DNA of 64,000 bases, from assembly GCF_013294015.1 (NCBI RefSeq), contig NZ_JABSNO010000004.1, positions 47,468 through 111,467 on the forward strand. Reading direction: 5' to 3'. This DNA comes from Frigoriflavimonas asaccharolytica (lineage in GTDB: Bacteria > Bacteroidota > Bacteroidia > Flavobacteriales > Weeksellaceae). Below, in pieces: positions 1-8,443 of this stretch. Every line of letters starts with the position of its first letter. Position 1 is the stretch's first letter. The notes beneath the pieces are model-generated. The model did no database searches. It had not been told where the DNA came from and saw only the letters and a program-made list of their open reading frames with translations. Position numbers and translations under genes: made by a program.

Positions 1-1075
1 CTCGGATTTTTCGGGGGTTTGTTTTTTGCACAAACATTTTCCACTTTTTTAAGCTCACGGATTTCACAGATTTACACAGATTTTCTTGTCCGTAAATATG
101 TTCATTCTAAAATTAAAGACTTATCCGTGAAAATCTGTGAAATCTGTGTGCAACAATTGAATGCTAATTTTTACTAAAGCCTCGGATTTTTTCGCGGTTT
201 TGTATTTAGCACATATATTTTCCACTTTTTTTAACTCACGCATTTCACAGATTTACACACATTTTCTTGTCGGAAAAAAGGTTCATTCTAAAATTAAAAA
301 CTCATCCGTGAAAATCTGTGTAATCTGTGTGCAACAATTCAATGCTAATTTTTACTAAAGCCTCGGATTTTTTCGCGGTTTTGTATTTAGCACAAACATT
401 TTCCACTTTTTTAAGCTCACGGATTTCACAGATTTACACAGATTTTCTTGTCCGTAAAAATGTTCATTCTAAAATTAAAGACTCATCCGTGAAAATCTGT
501 GAAATCTGTGTGCAACAATTCATTGCTAATTTTTACTAAAGCCTGAAATTCTTTCGGGGTTTGTTTTTTGCACAAACATTTTCCACTTTTTTAAGCTCAT
601 GGATTTCACAGATTTACACAGATTTTCTTGTCCGTGAAAATGTTCATTATAAAATTAAAGACTCATCCGTGAAAATCTGTGAAATCTGTGTGCAACAATT
701 CATTGCTAATTTTTACTAAAGCCTCAAATTCTTTCGGGGTTTGTTTTTTGCACAAACATTTTCCACTTTTTTAAGCTCATGGATTTCACAGATTTACACA
801 GATTTTCTTGTCCGTAAAAATGTTCATTCTAAAATTAAAAACTCATCCGTGAAAATCTGTGAAATCCGTGTGCAAAAATTCAATGCTAATTTATACTAAA
901 GCCTAGAATTTTTTCGGGGTTTTATTTTTTGCACAAACATTTTCCACTTTTTTAAGCTCATGGATTTCACAGATTTACACAGATTTTCTTGTCCGTAAAA
1001 ATGTTCATCATAAAATTAAAAACTCATCCGTGAAAATCTGTGAAATCTGTGTGCAACAATTCCTTGTTAATTTCC
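1..1075. repeat. Tandem array of ~180-bp palindromic repeats (six copies)
   Basis: Six imperfect copies start near 1, 181, 362, 542, 722 and 902, with a spacing of about 180 bp. Each opens with a CCTCGGATTTTTTCGGGGTT-like segment. It then carries a left arm built of CACGGATTT / CACAGATTTA / CACAGATTTT words and, about 45 bp later, a right arm (CCGTGAAAATCTGTGAAATC) that is its near reverse complement. Each unit can therefore fold as a long hairpin. The array begins at the window edge, so more copies probably lie to the left. The short open frames at 161-358 and 327-539 are translations of the repeat itself and are not genes. No other gene is seen in 1-1234. Confidence 0.95.
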
Positions 1076-1127
1076 AATATTAGTAGACTGTGTGATATTT
1101 GTTACTGTACAAGATTTCTTACCACCC

Positions 1128-1135
1128 TATTTTTG
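1128..1135 (+). promoter_or_regulatory. Candidate -7 box for the RND efflux operon
   Basis: TATTTTTG matches the Bacteroidetes sigma-A -7 consensus TAnnTTTG. It lies about 100 bp upstream of the outer-membrane channel gene and just after the repeat array. A TTTG at 1098-1101 could be the -33 element, but its spacing is longer than usual. The call rests on motif match and position only. Confidence 0.4.
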
Positions 1136-1234
1136 TCATCAAATTAAGAACTATGAAATCGCACGAAAGAGATTTGTTTTAAAACCAAATTGATAGCGAT
1201 TGCAAGTGACCATTAAAAATATAAAAAATCACAC

Positions 1235-2530
1235 ATGAAAAAGATATTATTTCTACTCTTTATTTCTGCTAAATTTTTCGCTCAAGATACCATTCAAATT
1301 TCTAAAAAAGATTTAGAAACCAGAATTGAAGATCAAAACCTTTCTGTGAAATTAGCCAATGATGAAATAAATTCTGCACAAGCTGGTTTGCTTCAAACTC
1401 GCGCAATGTATTTGCCAAACGTAACTGCTTCTTACACAGGAACAACTACAAACAGTCCGTTAATGGCATTCGGAACAAAACTCAACCAATCTCGCATTAC
1501 GATGATGGATTTTGATCCTTCAAGTTTAAATAATCCCGATAATATTTTCAATTTCGCCACAAAATTAGAAGTGCAGCAACCTATTTTTAATAAAGATGCT
1601 ATTTATCAGAAAAAAGCAGGCGAAGTGAAAGTGGATGTTTTGAAAATTAAAGCAGAACGTACCAAAGAGTATCTTCAGTTTGATTTAAACAAAGCATATC
1701 TGCAATTACAAATGGCGTATAAAGTGGTAAAAGTTTTGGAAGAAGCAAAAAATACGACACTTGCCAACAAAAAAGTAATCGATAATTATTACAAAAACGG
1801 AATGATTCAAAAATCTGAAGTTTTGTACATGCAAGTGCGCGTTTCTGAAATTGAAAGTCAGATTCAATATGCAAAATCCAATGTGAGAAATGCTTCAGAC
1901 TATGTTTATTTTTTACTAAATGAAGATTCTGCCAACAAAGTTTTCAAACCGATGGATGAATTTTCTTATCAGGAAAATTTTTTAGAGCAAAATCCAACTT
2001 TGAACGTCAACAGAAAAGATTTGCAAGCGTATGAAAAATCTTTAGACGCTTATGATTATATGATAAAATCTGCCGATGCGAAGTTTTTACCAAAATTAAA
2101 TGCTTTCGGAAGTTTTGAATTAAATGATAATAAAGTCTATCAATTTGGTGGAAATGGCTATTTGGTTGGTGTTCAATTATCTTGGAATGTGTTTGATGGT
2201 TATAAAGCCAAAAGTGAAAAGGAAGTTTACAAAGCAGATTTATCAAAAGCGCAAACCGAAATTCAGCAATATCAAAAACAAAATCAGTTAGAACTCAACA
2301 AATCTTACCGACAAGTTTTAGATGCAGACAACAAAGTTTCTTTAACCAAATTATCTTGGGATCAAAGTGCAGAAGCGTACCGAATCCGAAAAAACAGATA
2401 CGATCAAGGTTTGGAAAAATCATCAGATTTGCTTTCCGCAGAAACTCAAATGTCGCAAAAAGAATTAGAATACCAACAAGCGATTTTCGAATACAATTCT
2501 GCGTTGGAATACTTGAAATTTCTGAAATAA
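1235..2530 (+). CDS. TolC-family outer membrane efflux channel
   Basis: The 431-residue product begins with a signal peptide ending near FAQ. It has the two-fold repeated, helix-rich layout of outer membrane efflux proteins (OEP), with QLQMAYKVV and NQLELNKSYRQV segments in the long helices. Such trimers form the outer-membrane exit duct of RND pumps. The adaptor and pump genes follow on the same strand, so it is the first gene of a tripartite efflux operon. It lacks a lipobox, so it is not a lipoprotein channel. The ATG follows a repeat-rich leader with a candidate -7 box at 1128. The substrate cannot be told from sequence. Confidence 0.9.
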   Translation: MKKILFLLFISAKFFAQDTIQISKKDLETRIEDQNLSVKLANDEINSAQAGLLQTRAMYLPNVTASYTGTTTNSPLMAFGTKLNQSRITMMDFDPSSLNNPDNIFNFATKLEVQQPIFNKDAIYQKKAGEVKVDVLKIKAERTKEYLQFDLNKAYLQLQMAYKVVKVLEEAKNTTLANKKVIDNYYKNGMIQKSEVLYMQVRVSEIESQIQYAKSNVRNASDYVYFLLNEDSANKVFKPMDEFSYQENFLEQNPTLNVNRKDLQAYEKSLDAYDYMIKSADAKFLPKLNAFGSFELNDNKVYQFGGNGYLVGVQLSWNVFDGYKAKSEKEVYKADLSKAQTEIQQYQKQNQLELNKSYRQVLDADNKVSLTKLSWDQSAEAYRIRKNRYDQGLEKSSDLLSAETQMSQKELEYQQAIFEYNSALEYLKFLK

Positions 2531-2645
2531 ATGAGACAGGAGATTAAGAGATGTGAGAAAAGAGACAACACATAAATCTCTAAATCTCATAATCTGAAAT
2601 CTCTAAGTCTCATGTCTCTAAGTCTCATGTCTCTTAATCTCAAAT
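2531..2645. repeat. Word-repeat palindrome between channel and adaptor genes
   Basis: The gap is filled by GAGATTAAG/GTCTCATGTCTCTAA-type words. The arm at 2540-2558 pairs with 2623-2641 over 19 positions if two G-U pairs are allowed. The segment CTCTAAGTCTCATGT is directly repeated inside the right half. It is a transcribed intergenic hairpin of the kind scattered through Flavobacteriia genomes. Confidence 0.8.
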
Positions 2646-2661
2646 CTCAAAAATAATAATT

Positions 2662-3738
2662 ATGAAAATATTAGTTTACTCTGTCCTTTTATTAGGATTA
2701 TCCATGAGTTGTTCGTCTGAAGAAAAAGACGCAACGCTTTCTCAAAAACCGATTCAAGTAACAGTAAGTCAATCTGGTGCAAGTTCTGAAGGTGCTTACG
2801 CAAGTGCAAGTGGAAAATTGGTGGCGAAAAACACCGTAAATGTGAGCACAAGAATGATGGGCTACATCACAGGAATGAAAGCCGAAGTTGGACAAAACGT
2901 CAATGCTGGTCAATTGTTGGTAAGCATCAATTCTACCGATATTCAAGCAAAAGGTGGACAAGCAAATGCGCAAATTTCCCAAGCTCAAGCGAATTACAAT
3001 ATTTCTAAAAAAGATTACGATCGTTTCTCTAATTTATATAAAAGTCAAAGTGCTTCCCAAAAAGAATTGGATGATATGAGAGCGCGTTACGAAATGGCAA
3101 AAGCCGGTTTAGACGCAGCAAATGCAATGAAAAGCGAAGTAAATGCACAATATCGATACACCAATGTTACGGCACCAATTTCTGGAGTAATCACTGCAAA
3201 ATATGCTGAACAAGGCGATATGGCAAGTCCAGGAATGCCACTTTTGACGATAGAATCACCTTCTTCTTTGCAAGCACAAGTTTTGATTTCCGAGCAAAAT
3301 ATTACCCAAATCACACAAGGAATGTCGGTGAAAATTACTTTGAAATCTACCAACCAAGAAGTTCCAGGAACGGTTGCAGAAATCAGTAAATCTTCTACAA
3401 ATACTGGTGGACAATACATGGTGAAAGTAAATGTTGCAGGTAGCCAAAATTTATTACCGGGAATGTTTGTGAATATTCAATTTCCGTTTAAAAATGCTGG
3501 TAAAGTAAACCAGGATTTCCAGGAAGGCGTGATGATTCCTAAATCTGCTTTGGTAGAAAAAGGTCAATTGACTGGCGTTTATACCATCAGTTCAAACAAT
3601 ACAGCGATTCTAAGGTGGGTGAAAATTGGGAAAGATTTTGGCGACCAAGTTGAGATTTTATCTGGACTTACAGCAAAAGAAGCTTACATCGTTTCCGCAA
3701 ACGGAAAACTTTTTAACGGAGCAAAAGTATCAAAATAA
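2662..3738 (+). CDS. RND efflux periplasmic adaptor lipoprotein (HlyD/AcrA family)
   Basis: The 358-residue product starts with a lipoprotein signal whose lipobox LSMSC places the modified Cys near residue 17. Next come the split biotinyl-lipoyl-like domain (GYITGMKAEVGQNVNAGQLL, and later TAPISGVITAKYAEQGD), an alpha-helical hairpin of Gln/Ala-rich coiled coil, and a beta-barrel domain. Adaptors of this family bridge the inner-membrane pump and the outer-membrane channel. It lies between those two genes, 131 bp after the channel and 103 bp before the pump, with a different hairpin repeat in each gap. Confidence 0.93.
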   Translation: MKILVYSVLLLGLSMSCSSEEKDATLSQKPIQVTVSQSGASSEGAYASASGKLVAKNTVNVSTRMMGYITGMKAEVGQNVNAGQLLVSINSTDIQAKGGQANAQISQAQANYNISKKDYDRFSNLYKSQSASQKELDDMRARYEMAKAGLDAANAMKSEVNAQYRYTNVTAPISGVITAKYAEQGDMASPGMPLLTIESPSSLQAQVLISEQNITQITQGMSVKITLKSTNQEVPGTVAEISKSSTNTGGQYMVKVNVAGSQNLLPGMFVNIQFPFKNAGKVNQDFQEGVMIPKSALVEKGQLTGVYTISSNNTAILRWVKIGKDFGDQVEILSGLTAKEAYIVSANGKLFNGAKVSK

Positions 3739-3744
3739 TAAATT

Positions 3745-3812
3745 AATGTAACAGTGTAATAATTTAACAATATAGCAATCAAAAAGTACCAAAATTGGTA
3801 AACTGTTACATT
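3745..3812. repeat. Word-repeat palindrome between adaptor and pump genes
   Basis: Eleven-base arms AATGTAACAGT (3745-3755) and ACTGTTACATT (3802-3812) are perfect reverse complements. Further TGTAATAATTTAACAAT-like words extend the similarity. It is the second transcribed palindrome in the efflux operon and differs in sequence from the first. Confidence 0.75.
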
Positions 3813-3841
3813 GATAAATTGTTCCATTAAATAAAAATATT

Positions 3842-6800
3842 ATGGAAAAAGGAATAGCAGGACGCATCGCCGAAGTCTTCATCAATTCAAAACTATCAAT
3901 TCTATTGATGGTTGCGTTGATGGCGATTGGGATGTACAGTTCCACATTAATACCGAGAGAAGAAGAACCACAGATTATTGTTCCAATGGCCGATGTAATG
4001 GTGGGTTATCCCGGTGCAAATCCTACGGAAGTAGAAAATCGTGTGGTGAAACCTTTAGAAAAAATAATTTCAAACATCAAAGGTGTAGAGCACGTTCACA
4101 GTATGGCGATGAACGGAAAAGCGATGATTATCGTGCAATTTTTCGTTGGCGAAGATACCGAACGTTCTTACGTAAAACTCTACGATGAGTTGATGAAGAA
4201 TAAAAATATTTTTCCCAAAGGCGTTTATGAACCTTTAGTTAAAACCCGATCAATAGACGATGTTCCGATGTTAGGTTTAACATTATGGAGCGATAAATAC
4301 AGCGATTTTCAATTAAGACAAATCACCGAAGAACTTTCTTCGGAAGTCAAAAAAATTAAAGACGTTTCCCTAACCAACGTGATTGGCGGAAGAAGTAGAC
4401 AATTAAAAGTGATTGTTGATAAAGATAAAATGGCAGAATCTAATGTAGATGCATTGGGAATTATGCAAATGATACAAGCCAGTAATGGAAGTTCTCAATC
4501 TGGAACTTTTGTAAGCAATGATGCCGAGTATTTGGTAACAACTGGTGAATTTTTGAGCACAGGAGAAGATGTTGGAAATCTAGTAATCGGCACTTCTCAA
4601 AATATGCCGGTTTATTTAAAACAAGTGGCAAAAATTGAAGATGGAGCCGCTACATCAACCAATTATTTGAATTTCGGATACGGAAATGCAACGGAAAAAG
4701 GCAAAAGCTTTTTATCAGAATATCCTGCGGTTACACTTTCTGTTTCTAAAGTAAAAGGTGCAGATGCAATGCATATTTCCGAAGAAATTTTAAATAAAGT
4801 GGAAGATTTAAAGAAAACTTTAATTCCAAATGATGTGCATGTAGAAGTGACAAGAAATTACGGTGAAACAGCTTCTCGTAAAGTTTCAGAATTGATGGGA
4901 CATTTGGGAATTGCAATTATTGCGGTAACTATTTTGGTGATGCTTGCAATGGGATGGAGAGGCGGATTAGTCGTTTTCTTTTCCGTACCATTAACGTTTG
5001 CATTAACGCTTTTTGCGTATTATATGTTGGGTTATACTTTGAATAGAATTACGCTTTTCGCCCTGGTTTTCGTGGTGGGAATTGTCGTAGATGATAGTAT
5101 TATTATTGCAGAAAATATGCATAGGCATTTCCACATGAAGAAGTTGCCGTTTAAGCAAGCCGCAATTTTCGCTATTAATGAAGTTGGAAATCCAACAATT
5201 TTGGCAACATTTACGGTAATTGCAGCAATTTTACCAATGGCATTTGTATCTGGAATGATGGGACCATATATGTCGCCAATGCCGATTGGTGCTTCAATTG
5301 CGATGTTACTTTCTCTTTTTGTGGCTTTAACGATTACGCCTTATTTGGGTTTCCATTTATTAAAGGTAAAAGACAGTGAGGAACATAAAGAAGTACAAGG
5401 TTTAGAAACTGGCTTCATTTATAAAATTTACAAAAAAGTTGAACAACCATTATTAGATAGCGGTAAAAAAAGATGGACAATGCTCGGAATTACGGGTGTT
5501 TTGTTAATGATTTCTATGTTTGCATTTGCAGCAAAATGGGTGGCCGTAAAAATGCTTCCATTTGATAATAAAAATGAAGTGCAAGTGGTGATTGATATGC
5601 CTGAAGGAACGACTTTAGAAAGAACTTCCGCCGTTACACAAGACATTGCACAATATCTGAAAACCGTTCCAGAAGTGGTGAATTATCAATCTTATGTTGG
5701 TTCTGCGTCGCCAATTACCTTTAATGGTTTGGTTCGTCATTACGATATGCGTGGAAGCAGCAATACTGCAGATATTCAGGTAAATCTTTTGCATAAAGAA
5801 GATCGAGATAGACAAAGTCATGATGTGGCAAAAGCGATGCGACCAGAAATTCACAAGATTGCAAAAAAATACGGTGCAAATGTAAAAATTGTGGAAGTTC
5901 CACCTGGACCACCAGTTTTATCAACCATTGTTGCCGAAGTTTATGGACCAGATTATGAAGAGCAAGTTCGGATTGCCGATGAAGTGCAGAAAATCCTCAT
6001 CAATACAGATGATGTTGTAGATGTAGATTGGATGGTAGAATCGCCACAAACAGAATTTAAAATCGTAGCCGATAAAGAAAAAGCAATGTTGAACGGAGTT
6101 GCACCTCAACAAATTGTAGGAAACCTTACCTATTTATTGGGAGAACATTCTGTTGGGAATTTATTAGATCCAAAATCAAATGATGCAGTTGACATCGTTA
6201 TGAAATTAAATAATGGTGAAAAAACCAGCATTTCTGATCTTACCGATTTAAAAGTGAAAGGACAAGCCGGAATGGTTCCAGTCGCTGATATTGTAAAAGT
6301 GCAACGAGAAACTTTAGAAAAATCTATTTACCGAAAAGACCAAAAACGAGTGGTTTACATTCTTGCAGATATGGCGGGAGGATTAGAAAGTCCGGCTTAT
6401 GCAATTCTTGGAATGGATGAAAAATTGAAAAAAATAAAACTTCCTGCAGGATATAAATTAAACGAATTATACATGAATTCGCCAAAAGACGAATCCGATT
6501 ACACCGTGAAATGGGACGGAGAATGGCAAATTACTTTGGAAGTTTTCCGAGATTTAGGAGTCGCATTTTTAGTGGTAATTCTTATTATTTATATGTTGAT
6601 TGTAGGTTGGTTTCAAAACTTCAAAACGCCAATTATGATGATGATTCCGATACCACTTTCTTTGGTGGGAATTGTACTAGGACACTGGCTTTTAGGCGCT
6701 TTCTTCACCGCAACATCGTTTATCGGAATGATTGCTTTAGCCGGAATTATGGTGAGGAACTCGATACTTTTAATAGATTTTATAGAAATTCGATTAAAAG

Positions 6801-7075
6801 AAGGAGCACCCATAAAACGAGCAATCATCGAAGCTGGAGCAGTTAGAACCACACCAATTTTATTAACTACAGGAGCAGTTGTAATAGGTGCGATTGTAAT
6901 TTTATTTGATCCTATTTTCCAAGGTTTGGCAATTTCACTGGTATTTGGAGCGATTGTTTCTACGCTTTTAACATTGATTGTAATTCCATTAATTTATTAT
7001 ATGTCTGAAAAAAATAATTGGTTACAAAACGAACCTGTAGAACCAGTTGTTATTGAAGAAAATCTTCAGGATTAA
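3842..7075 (+). CDS. RND efflux transporter permease (AcrB/CusA superfamily)
   Basis: The product is a 1077-residue, proton-driven inner-membrane pump. It has the family's duplicated plan: a first transmembrane helix near residue 15, a large porter domain, six helices from about 350 to 520, a second amphipathic linker, a second porter domain and a last helical bundle from about 895. VGIVVDDSIIIAEN carries the paired Asp of the proton relay and resembles drug-type (HAE) pumps more than the VDAA form of CusA-type metal pumps. The length is normal. It is the third gene of the operon. A terminator-like hairpin and a PII-like gene follow. The substrate is unknown. Confidence 0.95.
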   Translation: MEKGIAGRIAEVFINSKLSILLMVALMAIGMYSSTLIPREEEPQIIVPMADVMVGYPGANPTEVENRVVKPLEKIISNIKGVEHVHSMAMNGKAMIIVQFFVGEDTERSYVKLYDELMKNKNIFPKGVYEPLVKTRSIDDVPMLGLTLWSDKYSDFQLRQITEELSSEVKKIKDVSLTNVIGGRSRQLKVIVDKDKMAESNVDALGIMQMIQASNGSSQSGTFVSNDAEYLVTTGEFLSTGEDVGNLVIGTSQNMPVYLKQVAKIEDGAATSTNYLNFGYGNATEKGKSFLSEYPAVTLSVSKVKGADAMHISEEILNKVEDLKKTLIPNDVHVEVTRNYGETASRKVSELMGHLGIAIIAVTILVMLAMGWRGGLVVFFSVPLTFALTLFAYYMLGYTLNRITLFALVFVVGIVVDDSIIIAENMHRHFHMKKLPFKQAAIFAINEVGNPTILATFTVIAAILPMAFVSGMMGPYMSPMPIGASIAMLLSLFVALTITPYLGFHLLKVKDSEEHKEVQGLETGFIYKIYKKVEQPLLDSGKKRWTMLGITGVLLMISMFAFAAKWVAVKMLPFDNKNEVQVVIDMPEGTTLERTSAVTQDIAQYLKTVPEVVNYQSYVGSASPITFNGLVRHYDMRGSSNTADIQVNLLHKEDRDRQSHDVAKAMRPEIHKIAKKYGANVKIVEVPPGPPVLSTIVAEVYGPDYEEQVRIADEVQKILINTDDVVDVDWMVESPQTEFKIVADKEKAMLNGVAPQQIVGNLTYLLGEHSVGNLLDPKSNDAVDIVMKLNNGEKTSISDLTDLKVKGQAGMVPVADIVKVQRETLEKSIYRKDQKRVVYILADMAGGLESPAYAILGMDEKLKKIKLPAGYKLNELYMNSPKDESDYTVKWDGEWQITLEVFRDLGVAFLVVILIIYMLIVGWFQNFKTPIMMMIPIPLSLVGIVLGHWLLGAFFTATSFIGMIALAGIMVRNSILLIDFIEIRLKEGAPIKRAIIEAGAVRTTPILLTTGAVVIGAIVILFDPIFQGLAISLVFGAIVSTLLTLIVIPLIYYMSEKNNWLQNEPVEPVVIEENLQD

Positions 7076-7084
7076 TTAACTCAT

Positions 7085-7118
7085 TTCTCTGCTGAAAAGT
7101 TTTTCGGCAGAGAATTTT
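7085..7118 (+). terminator. Hairpin with T-run after the RND pump gene
   Basis: TTCTCTGCTGAAAA (7085-7098) pairs with TTTTCGGCAGAGAA (7101-7114) with one G-U pair, followed by TTTT. It sits in the 56-bp gap before the PII-like gene. It could stop or attenuate transcription, so that the downstream gene gets less message or its own promoter. Confidence 0.6.
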
Positions 7119-7131
7119 AAAACATCACATT

Positions 7132-7437
7132 ATGAAGTTATTACTTATCACCGCAATAAACGAATTTGAAAAAGAAGTGAAAGACATTCTTATAAAATCG
7201 GGAGCAAAATCTTTTACTTATGGAGATGTAAAAGGTTATAAAAACGGAACCGAAAATAATGTTGCAGATAATTGGTTTGCATCTTCTTACACAGAAATAG
7301 ATTCACTCTTATTTACTGTTTTTTTACCAGCAGAAAATTTGGAAAACATCTTAAAAAAAATTGAAGAATTTAATACAGAACAAGAAACGCTCTCTAAAAT
7401 TCATGTAGCAGTGCTTAATTTAGAACAGCAATTTTAG
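7132..7437 (+). CDS. Small PII-like protein next to RND pump
   Basis: The 101-residue soluble protein has a predicted ferredoxin-like alternation: strand LLLITAI, helix EKEVKDILIKSG, a loop SFTYGDVKGYKNG where PII proteins have the T-loop, strand SLLFTVFLP, helix ENILKKIEEFN, and strand IHVAVLNLE. This fits PII-like families such as DUF3240 or PII-NG, known in other phyla from genes beside RND metal pumps. It lies 56 bp after the pump gene on the same strand, behind a hairpin. The family call is made by eye. A role as regulator or ligand sensor for the pump is inference. Confidence 0.6.
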   Translation: MKLLLITAINEFEKEVKDILIKSGAKSFTYGDVKGYKNGTENNVADNWFASSYTEIDSLLFTVFLPAENLENILKKIEEFNTEQETLSKIHVAVLNLEQQF

Positions 7438-7456
7438 ATTATAAAAAAAGAAAAAT

Positions 7457-7545
7457 ATGAAATCGCCATTAGCAAGTTTATCAAACTAACACCGATAAAG
7501 ATCAGGAGATACCATGACTTGTCTCGGCAGTATGACGAGATGACC
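7457..7545 (+). other. GC-richer, possibly structured leader with two tiny ORFs
   Basis: The 131-bp gap before the DUF2892 gene is less AT-rich than its surroundings. TTTATC...GATAAA can form a short stem, and TCTCG...CGAGA another. It also holds a 10-codon frame beginning ATGAAATCG near 7457 and a 9-codon frame beginning ATGACTTGT near 7514. It does not match a riboswitch class I know. It may be a structured leader, a leader peptide or a decayed gene. Confidence 0.3.
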
Positions 7546-7568
7546 CTTAAAACAATAAACATATACAT

Positions 7569-7775
7569 ATGAAAACAAGAATAATACACGCATTTGCAGG
7601 AACCATGATTTTGGCAAGCATCTTATTAACCATTTACGTCAGCCAAAATTGGCTATGGCTAACTGGTTTTGTTGGTGTTAATTTACTACAATCCTCCATC
7701 ACAAATTGGTGTTTGTTGGATACAATTTTAGTAAAAATGGGAGTTTCCAATGAAGGAAATTCTTGTGGAGTTTAA
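7569..7775 (+). CDS. DUF2892 (YgaP-type transmembrane) protein
   Basis: The 68-residue product has two hydrophobic segments separated by a short turn, about residues 8-26 and 28-50. Its ending NWCLLDTILVKMGV is the hallmark of DUF2892, the membrane part of YgaP-like proteins. In YgaP this part is joined to a rhodanese domain; here it stands alone, which is common. The function of the free form is not known. A strong terminator follows at 7819-7854. It is preceded by the unusual leader at 7457-7545. Confidence 0.8.
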   Translation: MKTRIIHAFAGTMILASILLTIYVSQNWLWLTGFVGVNLLQSSITNWCLLDTILVKMGVSNEGNSCGV

Positions 7776-7818
7776 ATTTTTACAAACTTTTGTAAAACCT
7801 TGTCAAGGTTATTAGTAG

Positions 7819-7854
7819 AAAATCCCTGCAATTAATTTTGCGGGGATTTTTTTT
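7819..7854 (+). terminator. Intrinsic terminator after the DUF2892 gene
   Basis: AAAATCCCTGCAA (7819-7831) pairs with TTGCGGGGATTTT (7838-7850) with one G-U pair, followed by eight T (7847-7854). The form and the position after a plus-strand gene fit rho-independent termination. Confidence 0.85.
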
Positions 7855-7874
7855 GCAACTTTTGTCACATCGTT

Positions 7875-8058
7875 TGTCATTCTGAAAGAATCTCAACGCA
7901 AAGACGTTTCCAGCGTGACAAACTGTGTGGTTATATACTGTTGCTATATCCGATTGACAAGCATTTTCGTCAATTTTTTTTGTCACATCCTTTTGTCATT
8001 CCGGAGGAATCTCTGCATTATTTTTTCACATCCTTTTGTCATTCTGAAACAATTTCAA
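7875..8058. repeat. TGTCATTC hairpin repeats, left cluster
   Basis: Three copies start TGTCATTC at 7875, 7994 and 8037. The first is full length: TGTCATTCTGAAAGAATCTC, then AACGCAAAGACGTTTCCAGC, then GTGACAAACTGTGTGG, with TGTCA and TGACA ends. The second and third form a pair that occurs again at 8444-8497. The third copy overlaps the 3' end of the GIY-YIG gene. This repeat type is widespread in Bacteroidetes intergenic DNA. Confidence 0.85.
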
Positions 8059-8362
8059 AATGCCCATTCAAGAATTGAAAATCAGGATTAAAATTTTTAA
8101 TTAATTCCAATTTCAATTCTCTTCGCAAATCTTTAATTTCTCTCTCTCTCTCAATAGCAAGTTGAATCCATCCAAAATGCTCGTAGTACACTAAAAATTC
8201 CACATTATAACGAGCCGTAAAACTTTTTGGATTCTTTTCTTCTCGATGTTCTTTCAACCTTCGCCTTATATCATTGGTAACACCAGTATATAAAACCGTT
8301 TTGTTTTTATTGGTTAAAATATAAACGTAAAAATCATAAATACCTTCTGTAAACTCAATCAT
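8039..8362 (-). CDS. GIY-YIG family endonuclease (single domain)
   Basis: The 107-residue protein is almost entirely one GIY-YIG nuclease domain. The signature strands read YVYILTNKN and LYTGVTN, so the second triad is YTG. The conserved basic helix DIRRRLKEH and a glutamate-containing helix (AIEREREI) follow. Members of this small UPF0213-like group occur in many copies in Bacteroidetes; their role is not settled. The gene stands alone between direct copies of a TGTCATTC repeat, and its last codons and stop lie inside one of them. A homing or repeat-linked role is inference; DNA repair or processing is the alternative. Confidence 0.85.
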   Translation of the reverse strand: MIEFTEGIYDFYVYILTNKNKTVLYTGVTNDIRRRLKEHREEKNPKSFTARYNVEFLVYYEHFGWIQLAIEREREIKDLRRELKLELIKNFNPDFQFLNGHFEIVSE

Positions 8363-8443
8363 AAAAGTATGTTTTCACGAAATTAACTAAATATGCGTGA
8401 AATAACAAGCATTTTTCAACTCTCTTCTTTTAAACACACTTTT

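Noticed and set aside
161-539. Two short open frames of 65 and 70 codons with nearly identical proteins
   Set aside because: They are readings of the ~180-bp tandem repeat; the similarity comes from the DNA repeat and not from coding selection.
1-1075. CRISPR array
   Set aside because: Repeat units are about 180 bp with no short unique spacers, and there are no cas genes.
7440-7568. TPP, SAM, fluoride or guanidine riboswitch before the DUF2892 gene
   Set aside because: None of the conserved core words of these classes can be found in the stretch.
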